A DNA stretch of 64,000 nt from Saccopteryx bilineata (Eukaryota > Chordata > Mammalia > Chiroptera > Emballonuridae). The stretch lies in contig NC_089493.1 of the NCBI RefSeq assembly GCF_036850765.1, positions 125,556,239 to 125,620,238 on the forward strand. Reading direction: 5' to 3'. Position numbers and translations under genes: made by a program. Below the pieces are notes generated by a model. That model had not been told where the DNA came from and searched no databases. It was given only the letters and a program-made list of their open reading frames with translations. Of the stretch, positions 55,141 to 64,000 are shown piece after piece; positions within the stretch are counted from its first letter, which is position 1; the number at the start of each line of letters is the position of its first letter.

Positions 55141-56879
55141 TGGGGTAAAGACTGTTTTATATTTGCCTTTTAATTAGTATTCATAATTCATGATGTGAAA
55201 TAAGCAAATAAGTTAATGCACAGAGAGGCCCTGAGCTGCTCCTTGGAAGACAGGCGTTCATTACTCAAGGTCCATTTGGTTGGCAGCAACAGAAATCTAC
55301 TCTGGCTAAGTTAAGAGTGTATTTAGCCTTCTTCCCCTGTTCCATAGGCACATGGTAAGTGCCTTTAAAGAGTCAGCCATTGTGCTTTCTATGTGCCGTG
55401 CAGCGTGCTGAGTTCCAGCCATGGTGGTCAGACAGACTTGGTCTCTGCCCTTTGGAGCCACAGACTGGCAATCTCCCAGAAGTGTGACACATGAATGAAA
55501 ATGGGTAACTGGGGGAAATGCCAAAAATGAGAGATATTGATATAACACCAGGGTGTATTGGGGGATCCGATTGATTTGGGGGGGATGGAAGGGCAGTAAC
55601 CAGCTTTGTTGGAAGCCTCTGGAACAGCTAAAGAATCAGAGGAGACCTCAGGAAGGCATACGCAGGGCTGCCCTGAGGCGGGGATGGCATCCTCCCTGTC
55701 CTGGCTCTGCCTCTAGAGGTATGCATTGTCAGTGCTGGTTTTTCTCAAGGCCCTCCACCCAAGTATCAGATTCTGAGGAGGAAGAAAGTGCTTGGCCCCA
55801 CCTGAGCTGGTGTCCTGTCGGTGTAACTCATGCAGTTGCTGCTTGGCAGGCAGGAGAGGATCCCGGATCAGGGTACTGGGTTGTCGTCTAGAACCATCAC
55901 GGTTTCCACGGGACTTTCCCAGTCTCAGCACTGAAAGTCCTCTGTCCCAGAACCCCCTTGTTCCTGACACAGACGGGCTCCGCCCAAACCCTGGAGATGG
56001 CAGGGCCAGGCCTCCATGCGCCTGCTCCTGGGTCACTGCCGTCTGCCTCTGCCCAGTTCATGTTTATGGGGACTGCAGGGGTACTGAAAAGAGTGGTGGA
56101 CCAGGCACGATCAGAACCAGGCTCCAGAACCTGCTGTGGCCCCTACTGATTCAGTGACCCTTCCTGGGCTTCACTTTCTTCCTCTTCAAATGCTAGGCTA
56201 AGGAGCCTGGATTCTGGGATCCTTGCTTATATGACATTTTCGGGTCTGCAGAACATTTTGCTCAACCCTGGGCTGGGACTGGGGTCTGTGCAGAAAAAAT
56301 GAAGGTTTGGTTCCTGCTCTTTCTGACTTTAAAGTCCAGTTATATGCAGAGCAGGTATTTTACTGAGGTGACAAAAAACAAATAAACAAACAAAAACAAA
56401 AAACAAAAAAAACCCCAGGAAGTGTGACATATTTTTGTCCAGATAAAAATATGATGGCTCTGTAAGCACCAGGAGACCGGGAAGGCTTCCTGGAGGAGGT
56501 GAGCCTTGAAAGGGGTTAACATTTGAGAGGGCATGTCTGAGGCTCTCTTCCTTGCTTCTTCCCGGCCTACACCTTATAAAATCCTAATTTTTCTTCCCTA
56601 GAGAGCTACAGGCCTGTTTTTACAGAGTGTATGCTCAGCATTACATCTAGGTGGGCACAGGTATTGGATAAAGAAGTGGTGAGTGTGATGCTGTAATTCA
56701 ATTCACCTTTGAGACTGGACTGTCCTCCCCACAGTTCAAGTCCCAGGCAGTAGTCCTGTACATGGTATTTAAGGGGACTTAGGAATGTGGATCCTGGGCT
56801 GCTGAGTGTGTGTGTGTGGGGGGGAGGTGTGCTATCATAGGCCAGGGCAGGGAGGGTACAGGTGAAAGCCATTTCTCAT
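55141..56879. other. Unique non-coding sequence
   Basis: A-rich simple patch at 56368-56412, GT/G patch at 56805-56826. No gene evidence. Confidence 0.5.
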
Positions 56880-57494
56880 TGATGACAAATTCATTCATTC
56901 ACTTAATATCCAAATCTCTGCTGAACCTCTGCTCTGGGTCAAGGTCTGTTCTGGGCACTGGGACAGCAGGGGCTTCTAATGTTCTGGAATCAATGCTAAG
57001 CATTAGAGGGTTGGTCAAACCCTCATTTTACAGATAATAAAACTAAGTTCCAGACCCAAGGTACCCGCGGGGGGGGGGGGGGGGGTCAGGATATCTGGCC
57101 AAGAGATATCAGGCCTAGGCACATTCCCACCAGCGAAATGGGAATGACTGAGAAAATCAGACCTGAATGGACCCAAGCCTCAGCTGGCACAAGAGAACTA
57201 TGGGACAGGCAGAGACAAAAAGGTTGGGTGCAACTTCAGGGACTGGAAGGGGCTGAAGGGACAGGACACAGTTTCCCCAGAGGTGAAATTCAGACAGTTA
57301 ACCACAGGGCGAGTTCAGCAAGTGACCCACACTGCAGAGGCTCCTGGGACTCTGGTGTGAAGCAGGAGGGGTAAGAAAGGGTAAGGAGGGCACTTCATCA
57401 TAAGACAGGGTATTGTGAGCAAGTTTGGGAGGGGCCAGTGTTGCGGCCTTGGAGAAACGGAGGTGCTAGGCCTGAACTTGAGTGACAAAGGTGG
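56880..57494. other. Unique sequence with old-repeat text and G17 run
   Basis: Old mammalian repeat text at 56885-57060 (TTCTGGGCACTGGGACAGCAGGG, CCCTCATTTTACAGATAATAAAACTAAG). A 17-G homopolymer is at 57069-57085. A TGATATC-type small inverted pair (GGATATCTGGCC/AGAGATATCAGGCC) flanks it on the right. Confidence 0.5.
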
Positions 57495-57730
57495 GGCTAG
57501 GTCATAACAATATTAATAATAGTAACAGATGACAGAAGAAAGCTTCCCACGTGCCTGGCACTATGCTAAAACCTACATGCGTTGTCAGTAAGTCCTAGCA
57601 ACAAGTACACCCCCATATCACAGATGGGCACACCGAGGCACAGAAAGGTTTAGACCCTTGCCCAGGGCCACACGGCTAGCAAGTGGCAGTGATGGATCGA
57701 ACAGAGGCAGCTGGATTCTGAAGCCCATGT
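57495..57730 (-). mobile_element. MIR SINE fragment (antisense), nearly full
   Basis: AATATTAATAATAGTAACAG, CACAGATGGGCACACCGAGGCACAG, TTGCCCAGGGCCACACGGCTAGCAAGTGGCAG follow the MIR reverse complement. Confidence 0.9.
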
Positions 57731-57769
57731 CTTGATAGTTTCCCCATCCCCTTCCCTTCTGTGTTCTAA

Positions 57770-58260
57770 CTTTCCTATTATGCACATTTTCAAACATACA
57801 CAAAAGTGGAAAGAATACTTTCATGAACCTCCAACATACCCATCATCCACCCAGCTCCAGTGTCGATCCACATCTTGCAGCCTTAGTGCATCTACAGACC
57901 CACTGTTTTTATGAGGGGGCTGAGGAATTTTAAAGCAAATAACCGACGTCTTGTCTATTCAGCACTTCCATGTGTGGTCTAACAGACAAGACTATTTTTC
58001 TTTCACATAACCATTATGCCATTACACACTCAGAATCAGCGATGACTTCTGAAGGTCATCTGCTACAGAGTCCAGGGTCAAATTTCTCTATTATCTCAAA
58101 GATGTCTGTTTAAGATTGGCTTGTTCCAGTCAGGGCCTGGGTAAGATCCACACACTGTTTTGTTGTTATGTGTAGCTTGAGTCCCTCTGAGGCTAAAGTT
58201 TCCCCTCCCCCTTTCCCATGCCAATGATTTGTCCCGAAGCAGGGTTCAAGGGCTCTTGGT
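57770..58260 (-). mobile_element. Old LINE-1 (L1M-type) 3' UTR fragment, antisense
   Basis: ATGCACATTTTCAAACATACACAAAAGTGGAAAGAATA, TTTTAAAGCAAATAACCGACGTC, TAAGATTGGCTTGTTCCAGTCAGGG match antisense L1M 3' UTR text related to 18230-20485. Confidence 0.7.
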
Positions 58261-58429
58261 TAGTGAGGGGAAAGCCAGGACCAGAAGTTTGCCTGCTCAA
58301 GATCATCAGGGCTCCCGTTGACATGTTAGACCCCCCCTTGCTCATTTAGTCTCTTCTATTTTTGAACTAGCAGAGAAGTTAGCAAGAATGGGCATCCTTA
58401 AGCGCTGTGAGTTCTCAGGATATAATTCA

Positions 58430-58790
58430 CTTTAATCTTTTAAGCATTTGACAGCATTTGCTGGAAAGAAGGAGCAACAAGTACATAATTATTGCACTAA
58501 TTAAGCTGCCAAAAACACAAGCGTGCGGCAAGAGCACCTTTGAAGGGAGGGGATGGAGGGGGGCACAACGCATTAGCATCTGCTGTAAGCTTATTAATCA
58601 CCTAACAGGCAATTAGCAAGCTGTTACTGTTTGAGGCTGCTATGTAAATAAATTCTTGGGTTAATTTCTTCCTCTGATAATAAAGAAAACATTATGAAAA
58701 TTAGCTAAGCGACAATGTAAATGATCTTCATTGTTAATTATATGACGTCGTTACATATGCAAGGACCCCAGCGCTGATAAGGGCCTGGCT
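58430..58790. promoter_or_regulatory. Candidate conserved non-coding element (strongest in window)
   Basis: A repeat-free, AT-rich block dense in developmental-factor-like cores: GCACTAATTAAGCTGCC (TAATTA, about 58493), GCATTAGCATCTGCTG (octamer-like ATTAGCAT, about 58571), TTATTAATCACC, TGGGTTAATTTC, CATTGTTAATTATATGACGTCG (CRE half site, about 58733) and TACATATGCAAGG. Lack of simple sequence and even spacing resemble vertebrate developmental enhancers. Conservation not tested. Confidence 0.45.
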
Positions 58791-59214
58791 TTCTCCCTCC
58801 TCGTCGCCCATCCACAGGCCCCACCTTAGCTCTGCTGCTTTGAAAATAAGAGTGTTGACACAGGTAATGGGGGCGGGGAGGCTTGGGGACTGCAGTCACA
58901 GCTATTTGCTTGCAGCTTGCTCAGAGCCACTGTCGAAACCAGGACCACTGTTTTCTCACCTGAACTTCAAATGGCCCTGAGTTGGGCCTGTGACCCCCAC
59001 TAGCGGCAGGGGAGCAGGGAAGGGGCAGAAGACCAGGCCTGAGGTCCTCCGCAACCCAAGGTTGCTTGTTCCCACAGGCCTTCTTACAGTGCGGAACTGC
59101 AGCTTCCTGGGCTTGTGTCATTGTCACCATATCACTATTCCAACGTGTGTGGCATCTGTTCAACAGGGGCCTCCTGGCTCATCCATCTGGTCCGGTGTGC
59201 ATGGTAAGGCATGT
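58791..59214. other. Unique non-coding sequence
   Basis: Nothing recognised. Confidence 0.5.
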
Positions 59215-59440
59215 ATGAGCTGTGGTTCTAGAGTTCAAATCCTGACTTCACCTCTCAGCAACTATGTGACCCCAGACCCGTGACCAAACTTCCCTCGACC
59301 TCAGTTTCTTCACTTGCAAAATAGGATGATGGTATCAACACTTTTGTAAGGTTTCTGTGAACATTGAATAGGGTGACCCTCGAAAAAACCCTTAGTACAG
59401 AGCCTGTCTGGGGTGAGCACCGATGCACGCTCACTGTCAT
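59215..59440 (+). mobile_element. MIR SINE fragment
   Basis: TCTAGAGTTCAAATCCTGACTTCACC, TATGTGACCCCAGACCCGTGACC, TCAGTTTCTTCACTTGCAAAATAGGATGATGG follow MIR in order. Confidence 0.88.
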
Positions 59441-60079
59441 CACCACCCCAACCTGGTCATGGACTGCATGCTAAGTGCCAGCAGCCCTGAGGGGGAATGA
59501 AAAGGCACAGAGCTGCCATCCCTGGTCAGGACAGAGCCAGGATATGTGTGCCAACATAACCAGCCAGCAGGCAGCACACACCACGAGCCAGAGGGGAAAG
59601 CCGGGCAAGGACCGATGGTTGTGGCCAGAGGGACGAGGGACGAAGTCAGTGTTGCTGAGTTGCACCTTGGGCACAGGTGCTAAACTCACCCAGCAGGATG
59701 CTGTGTAATGGAACGAGGACCAGCTCTGGCATCAGATGGCTGCTTGCCTTCTTTGGGGGAAGCTCTCTGCTCTGAGCTTGATAGGAATGAGGAGAGGCTG
59801 AAACAGGTTCATACCGGCCTGGCATGTGGTGGAGATTCAACCAGGAGGGGGCCTCACAATGTGGAGTGGCGGCAGACCAACTGCTCAAGAGGCTGAGCTT
59901 CCAGGTCCATCAGCATTTCCCAAGTAGTCCTAGGAGAGTGTCAATGGAGAAAAAGGGCTTATAGTCAATGTAGTTAGGGAAATGCTCAGTTACACGAGTT
60001 TTATTTACTGCTGGACTTTTTTTTAGCATCTAAACACTAATAAGCCCATATCAGACATGGCGCTAATCTCTTCCGCACT
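59441..60079. other. Unique non-coding sequence
   Basis: Nothing recognised. Confidence 0.5.
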
Positions 60080-60490
60080 TTACGAGCCCCTGCAATCAAT
60101 AATAAAATCAGCAATCCAATTTTTTTAAATAGGTAAAGTTGTCCTTTCTTGTCCTCTAAAAATGCATATACCTCATGACCCAGCAATTTCAGCCCTAGGT
60201 GTACACTCCAGTCTGGAATGTTTTGCCCCTGTGCACCAGGGGACATGTACTAGAATGTTCTACAATATTTCATAACAAAAATGTGAAGATGACCCACAAA
60301 ACCATCAGCAGGAGAAAAGGTAATAAATTATGGCATATTCACATAATATATTTTGTAGCAATAAAGATGAAGAAACTACAGCTACTTACAACAACATGGA
60401 CAGGGTTCATAAACAGTGCTGGAGACTTCCAAAAATGTTGAAGAAAATAATATCAGAAGTTTTAAATATAGTGTAATATATTTCATTTAA
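60080..60490 (+). mobile_element. LINE-1 fragment (sense), 3' end of ORF2 region
   Basis: CTCATGACCCAGCAATTTCAGCCCTAGGTGTACAC, GTGCACCAGGGGACATGTACTAGAATGTTC, ACAACATGGACAGGGTTCATAAAC follow L1 sense text; frames are broken. Confidence 0.8.
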
Positions 60491-60514
60491 AAGCATATAT
60501 ATTTTATAATTTGA

Positions 60515-60925
60515 TATCTATTTAACATATATATCCATATCTCATTATTCACGGGGAATTGGGTCCACAGGCCCCCATACTGAGACCCTGTGATGCTCAG
60601 GTCCTGTGATGGCATGCTATTCGCGTATATACATGCATCTTTCCATGTACTTTCAATTGCCTCTAGATTACTCATAATACTAAGACAATATGAATGCTAT
60701 GTAAATAGTTGTTAAATGGTATTGTTTGCGGAATAATGATAAGAAAAGAAGTCTGCACATGCTCAGTATAGACACAACCATTGTACAATGCACTATATAC
60801 CAAGTAGGCCTAACTACATAGTATATGTGAGCATCAGTGAAACTTTCTTTCCAAATATTTTCTATCACAGTTGGTTAAATCTGTGGATGAGAAACCTGTG
60901 GATACAGAGGGAAGACTATATATAA
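60515..60925. mobile_element. Tigger/MER44-like (pogo-type) non-autonomous DNA transposon
   Basis: Left half TCATTATTCACGGGGAATTGGGTCCACAGGCCCCC and right end GGTTAAATCTGTGGATGAGAAACCTGTGGATACAGAGGGAAGACTA match the ends of Tigger-family MITEs (...GCGGATACGGAGGGCCGACTGTA). The internal phrase TGAATGCTATGTAAATAGTTG is also typical. It separates two L1 fragments. Confidence 0.65.
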
Positions 60926-61501
60926 ATATATACACATGTCTGTATATAAACACATAATATATATGCATATATGTAAATTTATGTTAAACACACATATACA
61001 TACAAATCTTTTTGTGTATTTGAACCATTTTATATGAAGCACTTCAAATAAAGAAAAATATACAAGAGATATAGGCAGTTCACAGAAAATAAAGTACAGA
61101 AGGCTTTTAAATCATGGAAAGAGGCTCAATTTCACTTATAAGTTAAAATATGAAAATTAAAACCACACTGAAATGTCACTTTTTACCTATCACATTGGCA
61201 AGATCAAAACTGTGAATGGAATTGGCACAACTCCCTGGAAGGCAATTTAGCAACATCTATCAAAACCACAGTGCACATTCCCCTTTGACCCAAATATTCT
61301 ACTTCTAGGTATTTAGCCTTACAATTGAACACCCGGGATTGCAAAATGACTTTATGTACAAGGATGTTCACTGCCATATTGATTTTAATAGCAAGAGGTT
61401 AGAAACATTCTAAAGGTCCATTAATAGGGTGCTAATTAAGGAAATTCTGAAACCTCAACAGGAGAAAGTGCTATTCAGCCATTCAAATGCATGAGCCACT
61501 C

Positions 61502-61621
61502 TGGCCCTGGCCAATTGGCTCAGTGGTAGAGCATGGCCTGCTGTGTAGATGTCCCAGGTTTAATTCCCAGTCAGGGCACGCAGGAGAAGCAACCATCTGC
61601 TTCTCCACCCCTCCTGCTCTC

Positions 61622-61668
<47 letters not shown>

Positions 61669-61890
61669 CCTCTCCTGCAGCCATGGCTCCATTGGTTTGA
61701 GCATGTTGGCCCTGGATGCTGAAGATTGCTTCATGGAGCTTCCACCTCAGGCACTAAAAATAGCTCAGTTGTAAGCATGACAGAGCTTCAGCCACAGACA
61801 AGGGTTGCCAGGTGGATACTAGTCAGGGTACATGCAGGAGTCTCTCTCCATCTCCTCTCCTCTCACTTGGAAAAGAAGAAAAAAAAAGAT
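61502..61890 (+). mobile_element. Bat SINE family A (older subfamily) in LINE-1
   Basis: Head GGCCCTGGCCAATTGGCTCAGTGG, CT array at 61625-61680, body with GCACTAAAAATAGCTCAGTTG, ending TCACTTGGAAAAGAAG plus A run at about 61890. Unlike 22092 and 53585 it has no 60-bp 3' extension. Confidence 0.93.
61625..61655 (+). repeat. (TC)n microsatellite
   Basis: About 15 TC units inside the SINE linker. Confidence 0.95.
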
Positions 61891-62150
61891 TTTATATTTC
61901 TGACTTCAATGTATAACTGTTAAATGTCTTCAAAGTTTTAATAAATTTATGCATCTTATAATAAATAAATAAACGATTAAAACACAAATGCACAAGCTAC
62001 TTCTAAGTGTACTGATAAGGAAAGAGCTCCAAGATATATTGTTACATAAAAAAGAGCTAGATGGAATAGTATGTTTCCATTCATATGAAAATATGTGCAC
62101 TAGTGCATTTATTTCACCATATACACATATGCATGAAGGCTTGTCCATGC

Positions 62151-63084
62151 AAAGACTGTCTCTTGAAGGCTTCACAACCAAACAGTGCTTGCCTCTGCTC
62201 AGGGAACTGGGAAGCAGGAAGGAAAGGGAGGGAGACTGGCTTTTCCCTGTATGTACAACACACCTTGTATCACAGCCATCAGACCCTTTCTGCCTCACTT
62301 GTCTGTGTTCCAGCCTCAAGCAGCCACCAGCTCTCCAGGGGCACCAGTGCATTTCACAGAGGTGCCGCTTTGGTTCTTGCTCACAGTGTTGCTTCTTGTC
62401 CTCCACCCCCCAGGGTGCATCCTTGTTGACATTGCCACCATGGACCACACCTAGTGCCTAAGAATAAACTTCCCTGGAGCAAATCCCCAACCAATTGGAG
62501 AAAAGACCTAAGTGATAGTTTTTTCCTCCTGTCGCTGAAACACAGTCAAATCCAACTGCTCAGGGATGGTCCCTCAGGGTCGAGACCAGCTGCACTTAGC
62601 TGCTGTGGCTCAGGAACTCCCCCCTTCCAGGCTCTCCTCAGCTCAGCCCCACTCTCGCCTAGATTGCACTTCCTAATAAAGGAAGAGCCCTGTAGCTTTC
62701 TGCCCCTCGGCTCTGCTTTCTGGGGCATAGACAAAGCCAAGCCCTTTTGTCCCCTTGAGTTTTGTGCATGTGATGTGTCTAAATGCCAAGATGTACTTTG
62801 GTTCTTCAAAAGGGGACTAGGTATAGTATACATATACTTTCAGTTCTCATATGCTTCCAGACCCCTTTTACAGGGAATACCTGTTAACCTCCTTGCATTC
62901 CCTGGGACACGGTTGGGAAACCACACATGCCCTGGGCTGCTCTGAGTTCCAGTTCTGCTCCCTGCGGCTGCTCTAGACACGCTCCCTCTGCCCCATGACA
63001 ACCCTCTTGTAAAGAGAAGGCTGACTCATGTCCCTTATTCTTCCCCTCTTTTTCATTTAAGAACCTTTAGGTCCTTTAATAAGC
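62151..63084. other. Unique non-coding sequence
   Basis: Overlapping open frames up to 172 codons at 61930-62945 show no domain and no codon bias I can defend. Confidence 0.5.
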
Positions 63085-63345
63085 AGCGGGCACAAGGGGG
63101 ACACATCCTGGGCCCCGACTTCTGAAGAGCCCCGCAAAACCCCAACTTTACACTTTTTTCTAATGACACCAAGTTTGGTTTCATATGTGCAATTTTAACA
63201 TTAATAGTACATAATATTTTTTATTTATTTAAAAATATGGTTAATATGTATTTTTATATTCCCTGTCTGTCTTTTTATTTTTTTAAGGGCTCCAATATTT
63301 TCTTCTGCACCCGGGGCCTCAACCTACCTTAATCTGCCTCTGATA
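63085..63345 (-). mobile_element. Possible hAT-like non-autonomous transposon (weak)
   Basis: The right edge on the minus strand reads CAGAGGCAGATTAAGGTAGGTTGAGG and the left edge CAGCGGGCACAAGGGGGACACATCC; both start CAG(A/C)GG, as in some hAT elements. No clear 8-bp target duplication is seen. Confidence 0.3.
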
Positions 63346-64000
63346 AGGTCTTTGACAGACTTGCCCAAACCCTTCATCAGCTCAACCATTTATTCTCTAC
63401 TTGATACACTGTTTAATCTGTGACACCCAGAAATGAATAAATCTCGGGAAGTGGCTGACTAGCACAGAGGGAACTGAAGCTGTCACTCCCTGGGTTCTGG
63501 ACGTGCTGTCTCTGTGTGAGGCAAGGCTTTCCTGCTGAGAGGCTGTGACACACTGCAGCCTCTGTTGATCTCAGGGTCAGCAGACCCCACTTCCTGCCAG
63601 GTCTTTTACACAAGACTGGCTGCGAGCCAGCCTCCCATATCCTGTACTTAGGGCGTTGACTTTTCTGAGCCTTAAATTAAGGTGCAACACACCGCTGTGA
63701 CACTCTGTTGTGCTAGAATCAGCCCTGGCCCCAGCTGGCCAGCCAGGGTCGCTTGAATCCTGAACTGGTCATTGTGGCACAGTGCAGGGAGCTGGAGCCT
63801 TCAGGCTGGCTTTGGTCAAGTTCTGTCTGCTAGTAGGATGAGAACCAGTGACTCTGAAACACATGGGGTATCTATCTACCTTCCCAGTTGTGTGACAGTC
63901 CGCTTTCTGTGTCTGCGTCATCCAGCGGCCAGCGCTCACACACTCTAGGTAGAAATGGAACCATCCATCAGCCCATTGGGCTTAGGTTTGTTCAGTGAGC
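63346..64000. other. Unique non-coding sequence
   Basis: Nothing recognised to the window end. Confidence 0.5.

Larger units (their letters stand above)
61080..62150 (+). mobile_element. LINE-1 (L1M-type) fragment, sense, split by a SINE
   Basis: AAAATATGAAAATTAAAACCACACTGAAATGTCAC, TTGACCCAAATATTCTACTTCTAGGTATTTAGCC, TGTACAAGGATGTTCACTGCC, then after the SINE TAGATGGAATAGTATGTTTCCATTCATATGAAAATATGTGCAC. It covers the same L1 region as 60080-60490, so it is a separate copy. Confidence 0.78.

Noticed and set aside
61930..62461. Overlapping 157- and 172-codon open frames on opposite strands
   Set aside because: Mutual overlap on both strands without domain, codon bias or splice evidence; part lies in L1.

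Overview
The window reads as mammalian nuclear DNA from a bat. It is packed with tRNA-derived SINEs whose heads carry pol III A and B boxes and the motif GCCCTGGCCGGTTGGCTCAG, plus a second SINE family starting CCTGACCAGG, a third A-tailed family and a short VES-like copy. It also holds LINE-1, L2, MIR and MER5-type fossils, and two class II transposons (one hAT, one mariner-like) with recognisable ends. That mix of a bat-style SINE and lineage-specific DNA transposons fits a non-pteropodid bat best. The species cannot be fixed from sequence alone, and family names here come from memory, not from a library search.

I found no protein-coding gene, no exon I can defend, and no rRNA, tRNA or structured ncRNA gene. 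The longest open frames (up to about 228 codons) are low-complexity or lie inside SINEs, with no recognisable domain, so none is annotated as CDS. There is no CpG island. The window is intergenic or deep intronic.

Layout: 1-4 kb is mostly unique with one SINE. 4-6.3 kb holds a degenerate 119-bp direct repeat and a SINE split by a hAT element. 8-11.6 kb has L1 fragments, two SINEs and a 101-bp inverted duplication with one mismatch. 13-18 kb is unique with MIR/L2 fossils. 18.2-20.5 kb is an old antisense L1. 21.9-25.7 kb is a dense nest of transposons. 28.4-29.2 kb is a C-rich minisatellite. 29-45 kb is mostly unique with MIR/L2/MER5 fossils and scattered SINEs. 45-47.2 kb is an antisense L1 split by a SINE. 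49.4-50.3 kb is a SINE nested in a SINE. 50.8-53.2 kb and 58.4-58.8 kb have AT-rich, homeobox-site-rich stretches that look like candidate conserved non-coding elements. 60-62.1 kb is sense L1 with a Tigger-like element and a SINE.

Nothing here resembles a new coding system. The most notable signals are structural: the young inverted templated insertion at 10.68-11.21 kb, the nested insertion stack with readable target-site duplications at 23.5-25.7 kb, two SINE copies sharing a 60-bp 3' extension, the 47-bp higher-order period in the pyrimidine minisatellite, and four or five candidate enhancer-like blocks.
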